Shown here: one piece after another, positions 1 to 12,200 of the stretch
Layout of the letters: every line of letters starts with the position of its first letter
Position numbering within the stretch: position 1 is the stretch's first letter
NCBI GenBank assembly: GCA_022702545.1
Contig: JAHRBC010000001.1
Span: 6,324,001-6,388,000 of the forward strand
DNA length: 64,000 bases
Direction: 5' to 3'
From: Phycomyces nitens
Taxonomy: Eukaryota; Mucoromycota; Mucoromycetes; Mucorales; Phycomycetaceae
Position numbers and translations under genes: made by a program
Notes under the pieces: generated by a model
Seen by the model: the letters and a program-made list of their open reading frames with translations, nothing else
Told to the model about the DNA's origin: nothing
Database searches by the model: none

Positions 1-171
1 TTAAAGAGTGTACACATATTATAATATTCTTACCATAAAAAAGATATTGCTGTAAAGTCAACTCATAAGATTTAAAACTTATTCAAATATAATGGTAGTT
101 GGCAGAATAAGTACATCATTAAGAAAACAATATGTATATTCTACAGAGATTCCCAGGTGGGGAGGTGGGGA

Positions 172-600
172 ACGACAAACTTTGGCGTAATATAGCTATA
201 AAAAATTTTCACCTTTTTTTAGTGCGTGAAAAAATATGAGATGAGTGTTTCATTCCTTGATTAAAGATAGCAGAGCTAAAGATGTGGTATACAAGATTCC
301 AATCGGATGTTTATCCCATTGACAACCTTATATAATGGAGGGTCATTTAGTTTTACTTCAAAGAAGTAGAGCAAAGCAAAGAAAAGAAATATAAACTAAC
401 CTCGGCGTAATACAGCTCTATAAAAAAAATTCATTTTTTTTGGTGTTTGAAAACGGGCGAGATGTGTGTTTCATTCCTAGATTAAAAACAACAGAGCTGA
501 AGATGTGGTATACAAAATTCCAATCGGGCATTTATTAAGGTGGCAATCTTACGTGATGGAGAGTTATTTGATTTTATTTCAAAGGAGAGGTCCAAAGCAA
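172..600. repeat. imperfect direct duplication inside family X left region
   Basis: About 172-370 and 405-600 align as two diverged copies. Both run through a 'GGCGTAATA(T/C)AGCT' start, a T-rich tract, 'GTGTTTCATTCCT', 'AAGATGTGGTATACAA' and 'TTCCAATCGG'. The bases between 1 and 825 hold no other coding sequence that I can support. Confidence 0.7.
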
Positions 601-825
601 TGATAAAACAGGTAAAGGAAAAGAGGAAAAGAAAAAGTGCGCTAAAACATATACTAAAAATATGAGAGAACCAATAAGAGCAGCCTAAAGAATATTAAAG
701 CCCTAGTCTGTTTCTCTTTGATGAAGGCTCATTGCTTATTCCTAGTGGTGTAAACCTATATCAAATAGTAGAAATATTATATTAATATTAGATTGAGAAT
801 AGATGAGCAACAAAGAAGCTCTAAC

Positions 826-1732
826 TTACAGTACATCTGTCATGATTGGTGAATCAGCCTCGTCATCAGTTTGAAACACCTCATCTTCTGAAAGAAAAGA
901 ACTGCTTGCTCTTTCCTGCTATAACATAATAAAAATATTATATTAATTATAATGCATGTTCAAATGTTTGCTAATTAATAAACTTGCCTGGCTGTTCTCT
1001 GCCATTTTTCTCTTACGAGTCTGGTTTGCACTCTTAAAGGTGTCTCGGAGAAGATTCTTGGCACACCACATTCTTTTGCACTTGTAAATGTGGAGGCCAA
1101 TTTGTCTTGCCCGTCTTTCGAGTAGCAACATGTAGTATTCCTGCTGGCTCCCAGGAATACTTTTCCATGTCTTGGTAGTTACAGGAAAGTCCTTGTCAAT
1201 CAGATCGCTTTTGATGGAGCGAGCCAGTGACTTGAGCTGTAGGCGCTTTGTTGTTACCACATATTCTGGCATAGGGAAGAATTGGGGTAAAATTTGTCCT
1301 TCTGGGATCTCTTTGCACTGTGCTTCCCAGTCTTGATGATGGAGCATTTGAAGAAGCATGTTGTATCGCTTGGTATCATCCTTCCCTTTGAACTCCCCAC
1401 TTGTATCAATCAGTCGTTTTCCAAGCAGGTCAGGATATTCAGTCAATTGAGCCCTTTTTACAGACTCGGTTACCCGTTCAAGAGCTAGCAAAAAAAAGCA
1501 TATATATATATAAATATTAATAAAACGATTGTATATAATTAAGAAATAAATAAATCTTACCACTTTGCTCCACAATACTCTGTTGCATTGTGTTTAGTTC
1601 TTCATCATTGATCATTGGAGCAAATTGTTTGCTAAACTGATCTTGAAGAGTATGCAGCATTTGCTTTATTTCAGCAACATCGCGCTCAACTTTTCTGACC
1701 GAGTTGATGAGTGTAGTGTTCATATCAGACAT
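826..1732 (-). CDS. Family X partner protein (TnpA-like role suspected), three exons, 253 aa
   Basis: Exons read on the minus strand are 1732-1561, 1484-988 and 918-826. The first intron is GT-AG. The second has a GC donor (CAG|GCAAGT) and an AG acceptor, and splicing gives one open frame ending TAA at 826-828. The N-terminus (residues about 1-57) looks coiled-coil-forming. The middle is basic and rich in Arg/Lys, including an RKRK run. The C-terminal 30 residues are acidic. I recognise no named domain. It is divergent from the transposase with a 661-bp spacer. Exon 3 has decayed counterparts at about 15643 and 18833 in the non-autonomous copies, which shows that it belongs to the element. 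By analogy with CACTA systems it could bind the subterminal repeats; that is inference only. Confidence 0.7.
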
Positions 1733-2393
1733 ATTTTGACGATGAATTTGTAAGAGGATAATAAATATTGTACCTTATGTCATGCTCGCACATTTATATA
1801 TCTACTTAAATTTATTATTATTTCGGTGTCTTGGAAAATATGATATAATATTATGACTTACAAGACATGGCTAGGATTACCAAGGCACCTGTCATGACAG
1901 TGATAGATTGTCTTATCCAAATTAAGGCTGTCAATAAAAATGACGTTTGTGCCTAATTTGGTAAATGATCAGATTCTAATGACGTTTAAACTTCATATAA
2001 GGAATGTCTACGATATCTTACCATTAAAAATCTGGAGTGCCATTGTCCTAGCCGTGCCACACTAGCCACACTCATTGATGACAGGTACGTTGATTTTGTA
2101 GTCATTGACCAAGAAATGTCTTTGCTGCTATTGCTATTACTAGTCAAATAATCTCTTACCTAGTATCGTCATTATTAAACAATAATTGTTTTAACCATTG
2201 AATGAGAAATATTTCTATTGTAATCGTCATTATTATCATTACCAGGAGAATTGAAAAAAACAAGACAACTGTTTAGTGTAAAGTTCTATGAGTATAAAGG
2301 TGTTCTTCATACCTGATTATTGGAATCCAATTCTTCTCGTATTTTTATACTTCAAACCATTACCCAACCCACCAATTTACTCTTATTATCAAC
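1733..2393. promoter_or_regulatory. shared divergent promoter region of the family X gene pair
   Basis: This 661-bp AT-rich gap separates the divergent start codons at 1732 (-) and 2394 (+). I see no reading frame of interest in it. It must contain both promoters if the genes are expressed; no specific factor site could be assigned. Confidence 0.45.
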
Positions 2394-5300
2394 ATGTCTT
2401 CTTCCAACTCCACCCAGCAGAGAGACAGATTGCCCACACAAGCATATGTGTGTACTCAGTGTGGTTTTGACGCTGTCAATTACCAGCAACTCCAAAACCA
2501 CAAGAGGCTCCACAGAAGTATCGTGGTGTCAAATAGCACCGTTCAACACATTTCCGAAGATGTTGAAATGGAAGATGTTGTTGAATATGATATCAACGAC
2601 ATTGAATACATGAGCGATTCAGGTAATAATAAAAATACAATTATGTCCATTGTTAGCCAAGTTTTTACTCAATAATATACATACCTTTTCTATAGACATT
2701 ATGGAAGCTGATGAAAACCTTTCGTACAAATGTGGCTGTACTTTCGATACCACTGAGGGTAGAGCGCATGTCTACAACAATGGCCAAATTGGGCCAAACA
2801 CATTTACCAAAGCCGAGCTATTAAGCATCCATCTCTCTCACTTGGTCGTTCAGCATAAGATAACCAGGGCAGCCTACAGAGATATTGTTAGGTTCGCAAA
2901 CACACTTATTCGGGATCACGATGAGATTATATTGGGTAAATGATATTACTTACTGTTATTTTACTTAACAATCACTGACATGAATTGTATTATTCATTTT
3001 CTTTTAGAACCTGGAGCCAAGATTAGACATGGCGATGTTGTTGATGACATGCTCCAGTCAAGGTCTGACATCCGGGGCCATGACTATGATGTGTGCCCAA
3101 ATGGTTGTAAGCTGTACAACTTGGGCAATGAGCAAGTTGAATGTGCAGCCTGTGGTGAACAACGGTACAAGCTGAATGACAGTATTGTCAAAGTCCCCAT
3201 TGCAACAATGAAGATCCTCTCCATTGGGGATGTTCTGGCAAAAATGCTTGCCAATTCTGAGACCAGAGAGCTCCTCCACCATAGAGCCAACAGAGAATCA
3301 CGTGCTGGCGAGATAAGTGATATCTTTGATGGTGAGAACTATCAGCAGCTAATGAGACAAGGCATGTTCTCCAGTCCCGATGACATTGCCTTGGGCCTTT
3401 ACACCGATGGTTTTGTCAACCAGAAAAAAGGCAAAGCCTCATATACCATCATTCATTTAATCATTTTCAACATCGATCCATCCATAAGGTAATTAATATT
3501 TTAAACAAACAAAATACTAATTAAAAGCTTAGATATACCACCCCATACCTCATACAACTCGCCATTTTGCCTGGTCCTAAAAAACCATCCGATTTGGATT
3601 CATTTTTAATACCCATCATAAATGAGCTAAAGGACCTCGAAGTTCATGGCCTCATTGTAAAGCACAATGGGGCTGAAATATGCCGATCGAAAGTTCACTT
3701 GCTGCTCGCGTCTGGAGACATCCCTGCAGTTGCAGACATGGCCCATCTTGGGTCACATAGCAGTCTGTTTGGTTGCCGTATTTGCAAGACCAAGGGAAAA
3801 CCAGCAGATAACAGAAGGCATGGAGTATACTTTGACGACAGCTCTGCTCCTCTAAGACCTGTTGAAGATTTTTATACCAGCAACCCTGTAAGTATATGAA
3901 TATTCAATTAATCATTCTTTTTATACTAAATAATTATTTATAATAGATCAAAAATATATACCAGCCAAGTCTCTTTACCGAGCTCGCAACATTTTCAGGT
4001 TCATCATTTTTTGCATTAGATGAACTGCATTTAATTGCAAGAGGAATCGGCAAACACCTCTTTGAACTTATATCCGTCGCTCAATCTAAAGACAAAATTT
4101 TTTACTATACCCAAGAAGACAATACCCAGTCAGCAGACAATTACCCTTTTTATATACCCAGATCTGACTTGGAGACCATTGGCAACTGCATTTCCAACTC
4201 TAGGCAGTTTATACCCGTTTCATTCCAAGGCAGCTTCGACAATATATTCCAGAAAATAGATGGCACTCGTGCAGTAGATTGGCTCGATTTCCTCCTTTAC
4301 ATTATACCCACAGTTGTCGTCCCCTATTTACCAAGCAGAGCTGCAAAAATTGCCGTCTTGTCCTTGGTAAAAGGGTGTGCACTTGCATTACAATGGTCCC
4401 TCACATATACCCTGATCGACGAAATGGAGAGGTATGTCAAACAAAAGTGAATCATTACTTTTATTTAACATTTATTATTACCTTTTTTTCAATAGGCATT
4501 TCAAAGACTGGCATGCATTCCTATTATACCAAGTTCATCAAAAGACACTATCTCGTAGTGTCTTCCGACCAGTCCAGCATTATCTCATCCATATACCCCA
4601 TATAATAAGACGCCAGGGCCCTCTAAGAAGTTATTCTACCAGATCGATGGAGAGGATTATTGGCGTCTATTCCAAGCTCATTAGGTCAAAGTCCAAAGGC
4701 GGGCGAAATGCCAGCTTACTCGTAGAACGATTTGTGATCCACAGATATATCCATACAGCCATCGATCTTCATAACCATACCAGCATCATTTATCCTCATA
4801 CCTACAACGAATCAAGTTTCATAAATATACCCAACGATGAAAGTGGTGCTCAGCTATGGGAACCATTTCATCGTAATACCCAGTTGCTTGATGATACTAT
4901 TGAAGACATAAACAGCAACATTGTGAGAAATGCGTTGCTCAGATATTATACCCGAAATACCACCACATATACCACTGAGATCGCTGACTCATCAATTGTT
5001 GTTGCTTCCCGCCTTTGGAAAGACTCTACAGTGTACTCTTCATCCATATATCAAAAAATGAAAAACGAGACCAGCCGCGGTAACCATCATATCATGTTTA
5101 CTTGTATATATAAAAAGTAAGTATTGGTATTAGTCAAAATACAAAGTAAAGATTGCTCACATTCTTAAATCTTCATCTAGTCATCGCAATATACCCATCC
5201 AAAGCTGGCTCGTTGGCACTGTAGAGTTTTATTTTCAACATAAAGATACCCATGGCATAACACATTTTTTGGCATTTGTTGATGTCATGAAGGAGCATAC

Positions 5301-5529
5301 CACAGCGGCACATGACTTTTCCGTCCCAATTGTGAAGAAGAGACAAACTGATACCCTGAATGGACATATACCCCCACCAACTTTCGCCGTCATCAACGTA
5401 GATGATATCATCCATCAAGTTGGTCTCATTCAATACCCACCAAACAGCAATCAATTTTTTGTGATTGCGCCATATTTTGTTTTTAATACCAACTTACGTA
5501 TCACCAAGGGTAACCTATCAATCCTATAA
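2394..5529 (+). CDS. Tnp2-like CACTA transposase (family X), seven exons, 919 aa, intact
   Basis: Exons are 2394-2622, 2696-2935, 3008-3488, 3533-3887, 3947-4431, 4496-5116 and 5181-5529. All introns are GT-AG and the joined frame is open. Exon 1 encodes a classical C2H2 finger (C-X2-C-X12-H-X3-H, residues about 20-40) followed by an acidic stretch. Exon 3 carries a Cys-rich CPNGC...CAACGEQR segment, a DIFDGENYQQL block and LGLYTDGF, which contains a probable catalytic Asp. Exon 4 has LPGPKKP and ASGDIPA (second probable Asp) and a CRICKTKG knuckle. These are the landmarks of the Tnp2/EnSpm transposase family. The protein would cut and paste the surrounding element. No stop or frameshift was found, so it may be functional. 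Confidence 0.85.
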
Positions 5530-5559
5530 TCATTCTCTTATTTTGTCACCCAAATATTT

Positions 5560-6180
5560 AATACCAAATAAAACAAAGTGGCTAATAATGTCAAAAACAA
5601 AAAATTGGTTTCAAAAAATAGTAGTTATGTTACCGTTTCATTTACACAGGACAAAAATTATTTTTCTCAAAAATGCGCAACATCTTTAACACCAAATAAA
5701 ATCCTCATTTCAATAAACAACGTTGCCTAAAAACTTACGAGCCCTTTCTATGGTACTACAACTACCTCATTGTCAGATGAAAAGACATTCCATGCAACTT
5801 TTATGAATCGGGATCGATGACATTACCTTTCAACCACAATCTGCGGAGATAAAGTGCTCTAATAAATATTAATATCATATAAAATAAAATAAAATGGCTA
5901 ATAATATCAAAAACAAAAAATTGTTTCAAAAAAACGGTAGTTATGCTACCGTTTTGTTCACACAGGCGAAAAATTATTTTTCTCAAAAATGCGCAACATC
6001 TTTAACACCAAATAAAATCCTCATTTCAATAAACAACGTTGTCTAAAAACTTACGAGCCCTTTCTATGGTACTACAACTACCTCATTGCCTGATGAAAAG
6101 ACATTCCATGCGACTTTTATGATTCAGGATCGATGACATTACCTTTCAACCACAATCTGCGGAGATAAAGTGCTCTAAAA
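5560..6180. repeat. tandem duplication of about 310 bp in the subterminal region of family X
   Basis: Two head-to-tail copies (about 5563-5867 and 5870-6176) share 'AAAATGCGCAACATC', 'TACTACAACTACCTC', 'GATCGATGACATTACC' and 'CTGCGGAGATAAAGTGCTC'. Short open frames here encode a shared LRRLWLKGNVIDP peptide, but that reflects the repeat rather than a gene. The AACGGTAG / CTACCGTT motif is present near 5935-5955 and 6188-6208. Confidence 0.75.
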
Positions 6181-6242
6181 TCATAAAAAACGGTAGTTAT
6201 GCTACCGTTTTCGGCACAGCTACCGGTCTTTCCGCCGTAGTG

Positions 6243-7184
6243 AAGGGCGCAGCCCTTCAAACCAGAAGAGGCGTTGGAAACGTTGCAAGGTGCGGTGGAG
6301 ACCCAGGTGGCCAGCAGTAGGAACACAGTGCAAGAGCTGAAAGATTTCGTTTTTCATGGACTCTGGGAGAACCGGTTGGGATTGGTGGAGGAGCAGGGCC
6401 CGAGAGTACGAGAAGTGTATAGGTAGTTCCTCTCGCCCCTCTGGAAGTCTCTGCGCCCGACATGTTGGCCTCCCTATATCTCACCTCTGCTGCCAAGGCT
6501 CTGCCCATACCTCCATTCCGCCCAGGAATGTACATAAACTCTTGGCTCTCCACGTATGAAACAGAGGCCACCCTTGTCGGGGTCACCTCGGACCTGTTGG
6601 GCAAGTTCTTGCCTCATTACTTGCCTCCAGACATTGGAGAATGGATCCGTGTGTCTGGGACACGACATGACTGGACTGCCCTGACCGAACTCCTCACCAG
6701 TACCTATGGTTTGGACCCAGAAATTGAGAAGGCCCAGCGCCGTCGTGCTCTCCAAGCCACCAAGCAAGGATCACTCTCTATCCGTATGTTCCGCGTAAAG
6801 TTTGCTACGCTGGCTAACAACATTCCCGCGACCTGCCGTCTGTCCGATCGGACCATCCTGGCAATCTTCATGGAGAATATCAGACCTCAACTCCGCCAAC
6901 TAGTGGAACCTACTCTCACCAAATATGATGACTGGGAGTCAGCATATGCCACTGCAGTGGAACATGAGGATCGCCGTGGCGAATACGCACCACCACCAGC
7001 CTTCACCCCTCTCTCTCGTTTTGGGCCACAGCCAATGGATTGCTCAGCAGCCATCTCCTCCTCTCACCCGCGTCGGAATGGGCCACCAGATGGCGTACCT
7101 CGCCTCTGGGGACCGGATGGAAAACCCATCTGTGGTTATTGCCAAGGGGCACATCGTAACAAGGATTGTCAAGGCACTCCTTGA
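6243..7184 (+). pseudogene. gypsy Gag polyprotein, frameshifted
   Basis: From about 6250 a helical, coiled-coil-like N-terminal part (Q-P-F-K-P-E-E-A-L-E...) runs to a TAG near 6424-6426. The main Gag body continues in another frame from about 6462 (MLASLYLTSAAKALP...), so at least one frameshift separates them. The body has a capsid-like region and a C-terminal zinc knuckle, CGYCQGAHRNKDC (C-X2-C-X3-H-X4-C), near residues 223-235. The frame then meets TGA at 7182-7184. Pol continues in the same frame, so gag and pol were probably one ORF. Confidence 0.75.
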
Positions 7185-8980
7185 TCTGCTGCCATCTCCT
7201 TGCCCCAAGACTCTCCAGACCCTCCCTTCCATCCACTCGCGGCTGCTGTCACAATCCCCTTGGCTGGTAAGCCCCATGGCTACATGTCGTCCTCGTCTGC
7301 TGGCCCGTCAGTACCTTGCATTGTACAAGACCATGCCCTCTCTGCCTTGGTCAACACTGGTTCCGCCATCACTGCCATCCGTACTTCTGTCCTAGTAGGC
7401 TTGGATGCAACTGTTGACAGCAACCAAGCCATCACCTTCACCACAGCTGCGGGGGCACTGGCACGCTCTCATGGGACAACCACGTTGGCTGTTGCTATCC
7501 TAGGGCGCCCATTCGACCTCACCTTCCAAGTGGTCGACCACCTAGCACATGACATCATACTAGGATACCCGGACCTGAAACGGCTATCGGCTGTCATTGA
7601 CACCTCGGCAGACAGTATTCAGTTTGACACTTGTGCCACCATGTCCCAACCCTCGAAGCATGCTCCCTCACCAGTGCGGGCCACCGGACATGTTCGTCTA
7701 CCAGCCCTCTCACACTGCTACCACGAAGTACAAGGGCCCCCAAACCAGGTCGCCTATGTGGAAACAGGCCAAGACCTTCTTGGCAAACGGCTGTGTGCAG
7801 TTGCGGCTGGGATCATCCGTTTCAATACCAATGGCTTGGCAACCATTCAACTTGCCAATCTGGGACCCTCCATGATACAAGTTCAGAAAGGCACCCGACT
7901 GGCCTCGGCAGAAGACATGGGAAGTATCCTGGCTACTACAATAAAGGACAGTACTAACACTCTTCTTCCTCTCATGACAGAAGAACTTGATGTCCCGTTC
8001 TCCCATGCAGACCTCCCTCTCAATCCTGGTCTCCCACAGGATCAAAGAGACCAGATGGTGGGGCTTTTGAACCAGTTCAGGAAGGTATTTGCCTCCAAGG
8101 CGCGCACCGTTACTTCGCACGTCCAACACAGCATCAACACTGGCAATTCTCGCCCCTTGTCTGGTCCACCCCACCGAGCATCTGCAGCAGAGAATGATCA
8201 AATCAACGGTATGATCGACGACATGCTCAAGGATGGTATTGTCACTCCTTCCAACTCACCATGGAGCTCGCCAGTCATCATCGTAACTAAAAAGGATGGG
8301 TCTCCGCGCTTCTGCATTGACTACAGACGCCTGAACGGAGTAACCACTCGGGACGTATACCCACTCCCTTGCATCGACGATACTTTGCACGCCCTGGGCA
8401 ATTCTGCGATATTTTCCACCCTGGACTTGACTGCATCCTACTGGCAGATTGAGCTGGACAAGGCCTCCCATCCTCGGTCTGCATTTGTGTGTCGGAAGGG
8501 CCTGTTTGAATTCGTGCGCATGCCGTTTGGCCTCTCTAACGCCCCTGCCACTATGCAACGGCTCATGGATGTGGTCCTTGCGGGCCTCAAGTGGCAACTC
8601 TGTCTCGTCTATCTCGACGATATTATCATCTTCTCGCCGTCCTTCTCGCAACACGTTAAGGACCTTACTGCAGTGTTTGGCCGTCTCCAAACAGCTTTTC
8701 TCACGGTGAACCTGAAGAAGTGCAGCTTCGCCTGTCCCGAGGTGAAGTACCTCGGCTATCTCATCACGGCCTCAGGCCTTCGCACCGACCCAGACAAAAT
8801 CAAGGTGGTTGCCTCCTTCCCCACACCTTCAGAGGTTGACAGCCTCTGATCCTTCCTTGGTCTTTGTGGGTACTACCGATGCTTCATCTCTCAATTCTCC
8901 CAGGTCACTGCCCCTCTCAACCGCCTTCTGGGTAAAAACGTTGTCTGGGACTGGAAAGAGGTTCATGCCACCGCCGTCAA
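7185..8980 (+). pseudogene. gypsy Pol: protease and reverse transcriptase, truncated
   Basis: The frame is in phase with Gag after the TGA at 7182. The protease motif is ALVNTGS where aspartic proteases have D-T/S-G; the Asp-to-Asn change fits a CpG-to-CpA transition. The reverse transcriptase is well preserved: KDGSPRFCIDYRRLN, MPFGLSNAPATMQ and the catalytic VYLDDIIIFS. A TGA at 8847-8849 interrupts the conserved ...SFLGLCGYYR region, which stays readable beyond it until 8980. The gene ends at the first base of element A. It cannot make an active polyprotein. Confidence 0.85.
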
Positions 8981-9232
8981 CACTGCAAAAATACCCCTGA
9001 TTCCCATATGTGTAGTTCATACAGTAGGTATGGGATATAAAGGTCAATTTTCTAGCTCAGGCCCTTTTTTGTGAGTTAAGAGAAAAAACCATATTTTTGA
9101 TAGATTTTATTGGTTGTAGAGAATAGTGTAGCATGAAAAATAAATATTAAACTCAAATCATATCAAATAAACTATACCTGAATATATCTTCTTTACTGTT
9201 AAACCAAAACATTTTAAATTATTTATTAAACA

Positions 9233-12200
9233 ATGGCTCCTATCCGTAAATCTACAAGAACAAAAGAATGCAGATGTTCTATTTGCAAGAACAAAGAAGG
9301 AGGTGTGATATTTGGTAGTAGAAAAGGGACGGTGGATACTTTGAGACTCTTTATTGTGATTGAGAAAAAGTTAAAGTTATATCCAGTCCTTGATTCAAGA
9401 AGTGTGTTAACTTAGTATTTATAATTATTGTTATAATTCTTATCAGCTTGGATATTCATTATCATAATAGCTGTGTTATTAGTTAATAGGTATTTTGGGA
9501 CTTTGTCCCACAATAGATTGGGTATGATATTTTCATATTTGGATAAGGATTTCTGGATGGTATAGTTTGTCTTGATTTTAGATAATCCAGCTATCTGGGT
9601 TTATATATCACTTTTCTCTGATATACCATTATGCCAAATACAACAGGAGGATTTGATTTTCTCACAGCTCAAACATTTAAGCGTCATATGCTTAAAGAAG
9701 ATGCCAAAAACAGTTTTTTTGGTGGTAGATGTAAGATATATTTTATATTTGGATTTGTAAATTATTTAATTAATAATAAATATGTTTTTGAATTAAATAG
9801 CAATGGAAATTGTTGATGATGAAGAGCAATATTTTGAGGCCGTAGACAATGTAGAGGCCATGGATTTTGAGTCTGGTGGTAAGGATTTTTTAAAATTTTA
9901 TTGTTTTTTTTATTAAACCAATGTTGTTACACTTGGGCAGACTTGGACAACGATATTGAAGGACATGAGGGGGTACAAGAACCCATTAGAAACCTACCTC
10001 TTTCTGTATCTGACGCCATTTTTGGTGCAGACGATGAATGCAGCTCAGTTGGTGACTCTGACTCTGACTCTGATAGCGAAAGTGAAGATGAGATGCTTGA
10101 TAATGAAGGTTTGTGTAGTACCTGAGATGCTAATCCACCCATCTATATAGATTGTATATTAATGAGGTGTTTTGTGTTGATATTTTTCAGAATTCAACTC
10201 AGAATTGAGTTTCATTCACGGCTTTGTGGTCAAGGCTCTTGCCCTGTTCATTTCCTTTTACGTTGTCAATGAAGGCGCAATTATCTTGATTGCAATTGTA
10301 AACAAGATCCTGGATTTTTTTGGCGATTCTTTCCGAGTCCCATCAAGTGTCTCTGGTCTCAAAAGCATGGCAGGAATGAACACCTTGACAAAGGGAATCA
10401 AAAAATATGTTGCATGTGGTGAATGCCACAGTATTTATGAGAATGATGGTGCACCTTTTTTCTGTACCTTTAACAAGTTTGGAAACATCGCCTTGTGTGG
10501 CCATAGCTTGTTCAAGTCCAGTTCGTCCACAATCCCAAAGAAATCGTATGTGTACCAATCTGTCAAACACTCTCTGCAGACTCTCTTTTCTCGGCCCGAT
10601 TTTGAAACCCAAATCAACTCTTGGAATCGTGGTCCCAAAGTGGAAAAGACAATGTTTGATGTGTACGATGGTGCGATGTGGAACAGTCTCAAAGACATCA
10701 ATGGTGACCTCTTTGTTGATGACAGCCGCTCTATAATGCTGACGCTGAATATTGACTGGTTTCAGCCATTTGATGGTGTGTCATATTCGTGTGGTGCCAT
10801 TTACTTGGCAGTAAACAATCTTCCTCGCGATGTCAGGTTTAAAAAGGAGAACGTCATCCTCGTGGGATTAATGCCTGGACCTAAAGAAGCAAAGACATCA
10901 GAAATCAATAACTATCTCAGACCTCTTGTTGACGAATTGGAAGAGCTGTACCTGGGTATCAAGGTCAAGACCCACCAATGTCCATCTGGTGTGAGAATCC
11001 GTGCTGCTCTCTTTGTTGTTGCTTGTGACATCCCTGCTGCAAGAAAAGTATGTGGATTCACATCCCATACCAGTACCAATGCCTGTCATAAATGCAATCG
11101 TCAATTCTCTCGGTTAGCTGGAACGAGCTCTGTTAATTATTCTGGATTTGATTCTTCAAAGTGGCTCCTTCGCACTAGAGATGATAATCATAAGGATGCT
11201 GAGGTCTGGAGAAATGCAGCCACTCAAGCTGAGAGGCAGCGCCTTGAAGTTGCCAGTGGTGTTCGCTGGTCCAAACTGCATTGTCTCCAGTACTTTGACG
11301 TTGTCCGCTGCACGATCATCGATCCAATGCACAATCTTTTCTTAGGCACTGCCAAGAGAATGATGGAGAGATGGGTTGCAGATGGTCTAATTGACAGTAG
11401 GAAACTCGTTGCCATGCAGAAGATGGTGGAGAAAATGGTGTTGCCAGCCAACTATACAGCACTAAAGACAAAGATTGGGAAGGGGTTCCCATTCATGAAG
11501 GCTGACAAGTGGAAGTCGTGGTGCTTGGTGTACTCTCCCGTGGTGTTGAAGAACGTGTTGCCACTGCCAATGTTCAAAAACTGGATGTTCTTTGTGAATG
11601 CCTGCCGTTTGCTTTCAAAACCAAGTATCTCAGAGGATGATATCAAAGACACGCACAAGAACTTGGAGCAGTTTGGTAAAGGTTGTGAGCAACTGTATGA
11701 GCCTGACCTCCTCTCCCCCAATATGCACTTACATCTTCACCTTTGTGAAACCGTTCTGGACTTTGGTCCAGTTTACAGCTACTGGCTCTTTGGTTTCGAG
11801 AGGTACAATAGTATACTCAAGAATATCAACACCAACAGGAGAAGTGGGTTTGAGGCCACGTATATGAGAAGTTTCGTTGAGGATACAAGAAAGGGAGATT
11901 TTGTTCGTAGTTTCCTAAGCACACCAAATGGACAATATTTCTCAGACGTATTCAGCAAGTTGACCATCCATCCAAACATCACCACAGCCCAAATTCCATG
12001 CCTTGACTTGTCTGCCTTCTCATTGCCAGAATTTCTTGAATTTGCAGAGAACCCATTGTTAACAATTTGTGGTAATGAGCCTTTGCCGCCGTCAACTCTG
12101 CCATTGAAAAAGAAACCAATGAGCATGATGCCTAGACTGGAATACAATTGTCTAGTGGAGTATTACCAGGTTGTCCATGGGGACAAAAACATTAACAGCT

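Larger units (their letters stand above)
1..6242 (+). mobile_element. CACTA-like DNA transposon, family X, autonomous, left end outside window
   Basis: The right terminus is GCCGTAGTG at 6234-6242, the reverse complement of the CACTACGGC end at 16650. Subterminal sequence (about 5560-6242) matches 16650-17020 in reverse complement. The element holds a minus-strand partner gene (826-1732) and a plus-strand Tnp2-like transposase (2394-5529), both with open frames after splicing. The sequence left of the partner gene is collinear with 18840-19320 of the non-autonomous copy. From the spacing in that copy, the left end should lie very roughly 0.5-1 kb before base 1. It abuts a gypsy fragment at 6243, where the first bases are AAG, the same trinucleotide that flanks the inner X copy. 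Confidence 0.8.
6243..8980 (+). mobile_element. Ty3/gypsy-type retrotransposon fragment (gag to RT), no LTRs
   Basis: The fragment is bounded by the family X right end at 6242 and by the left end of element A at 8981. GC content is visibly higher than in the surroundings. It contains Gag, protease and reverse transcriptase. RNase H beyond the first residues, integrase and both LTRs are missing. Confidence 0.85.

Noticed and set aside
7182..7184. TGA between gag and pol as a programmed readthrough codon
   Set aside because: Gag and Pol are in the same frame, so it is possible, but the element has another TGA inside RT, a frameshift in gag and a mutated protease. A simple nonsense mutation is more economical.
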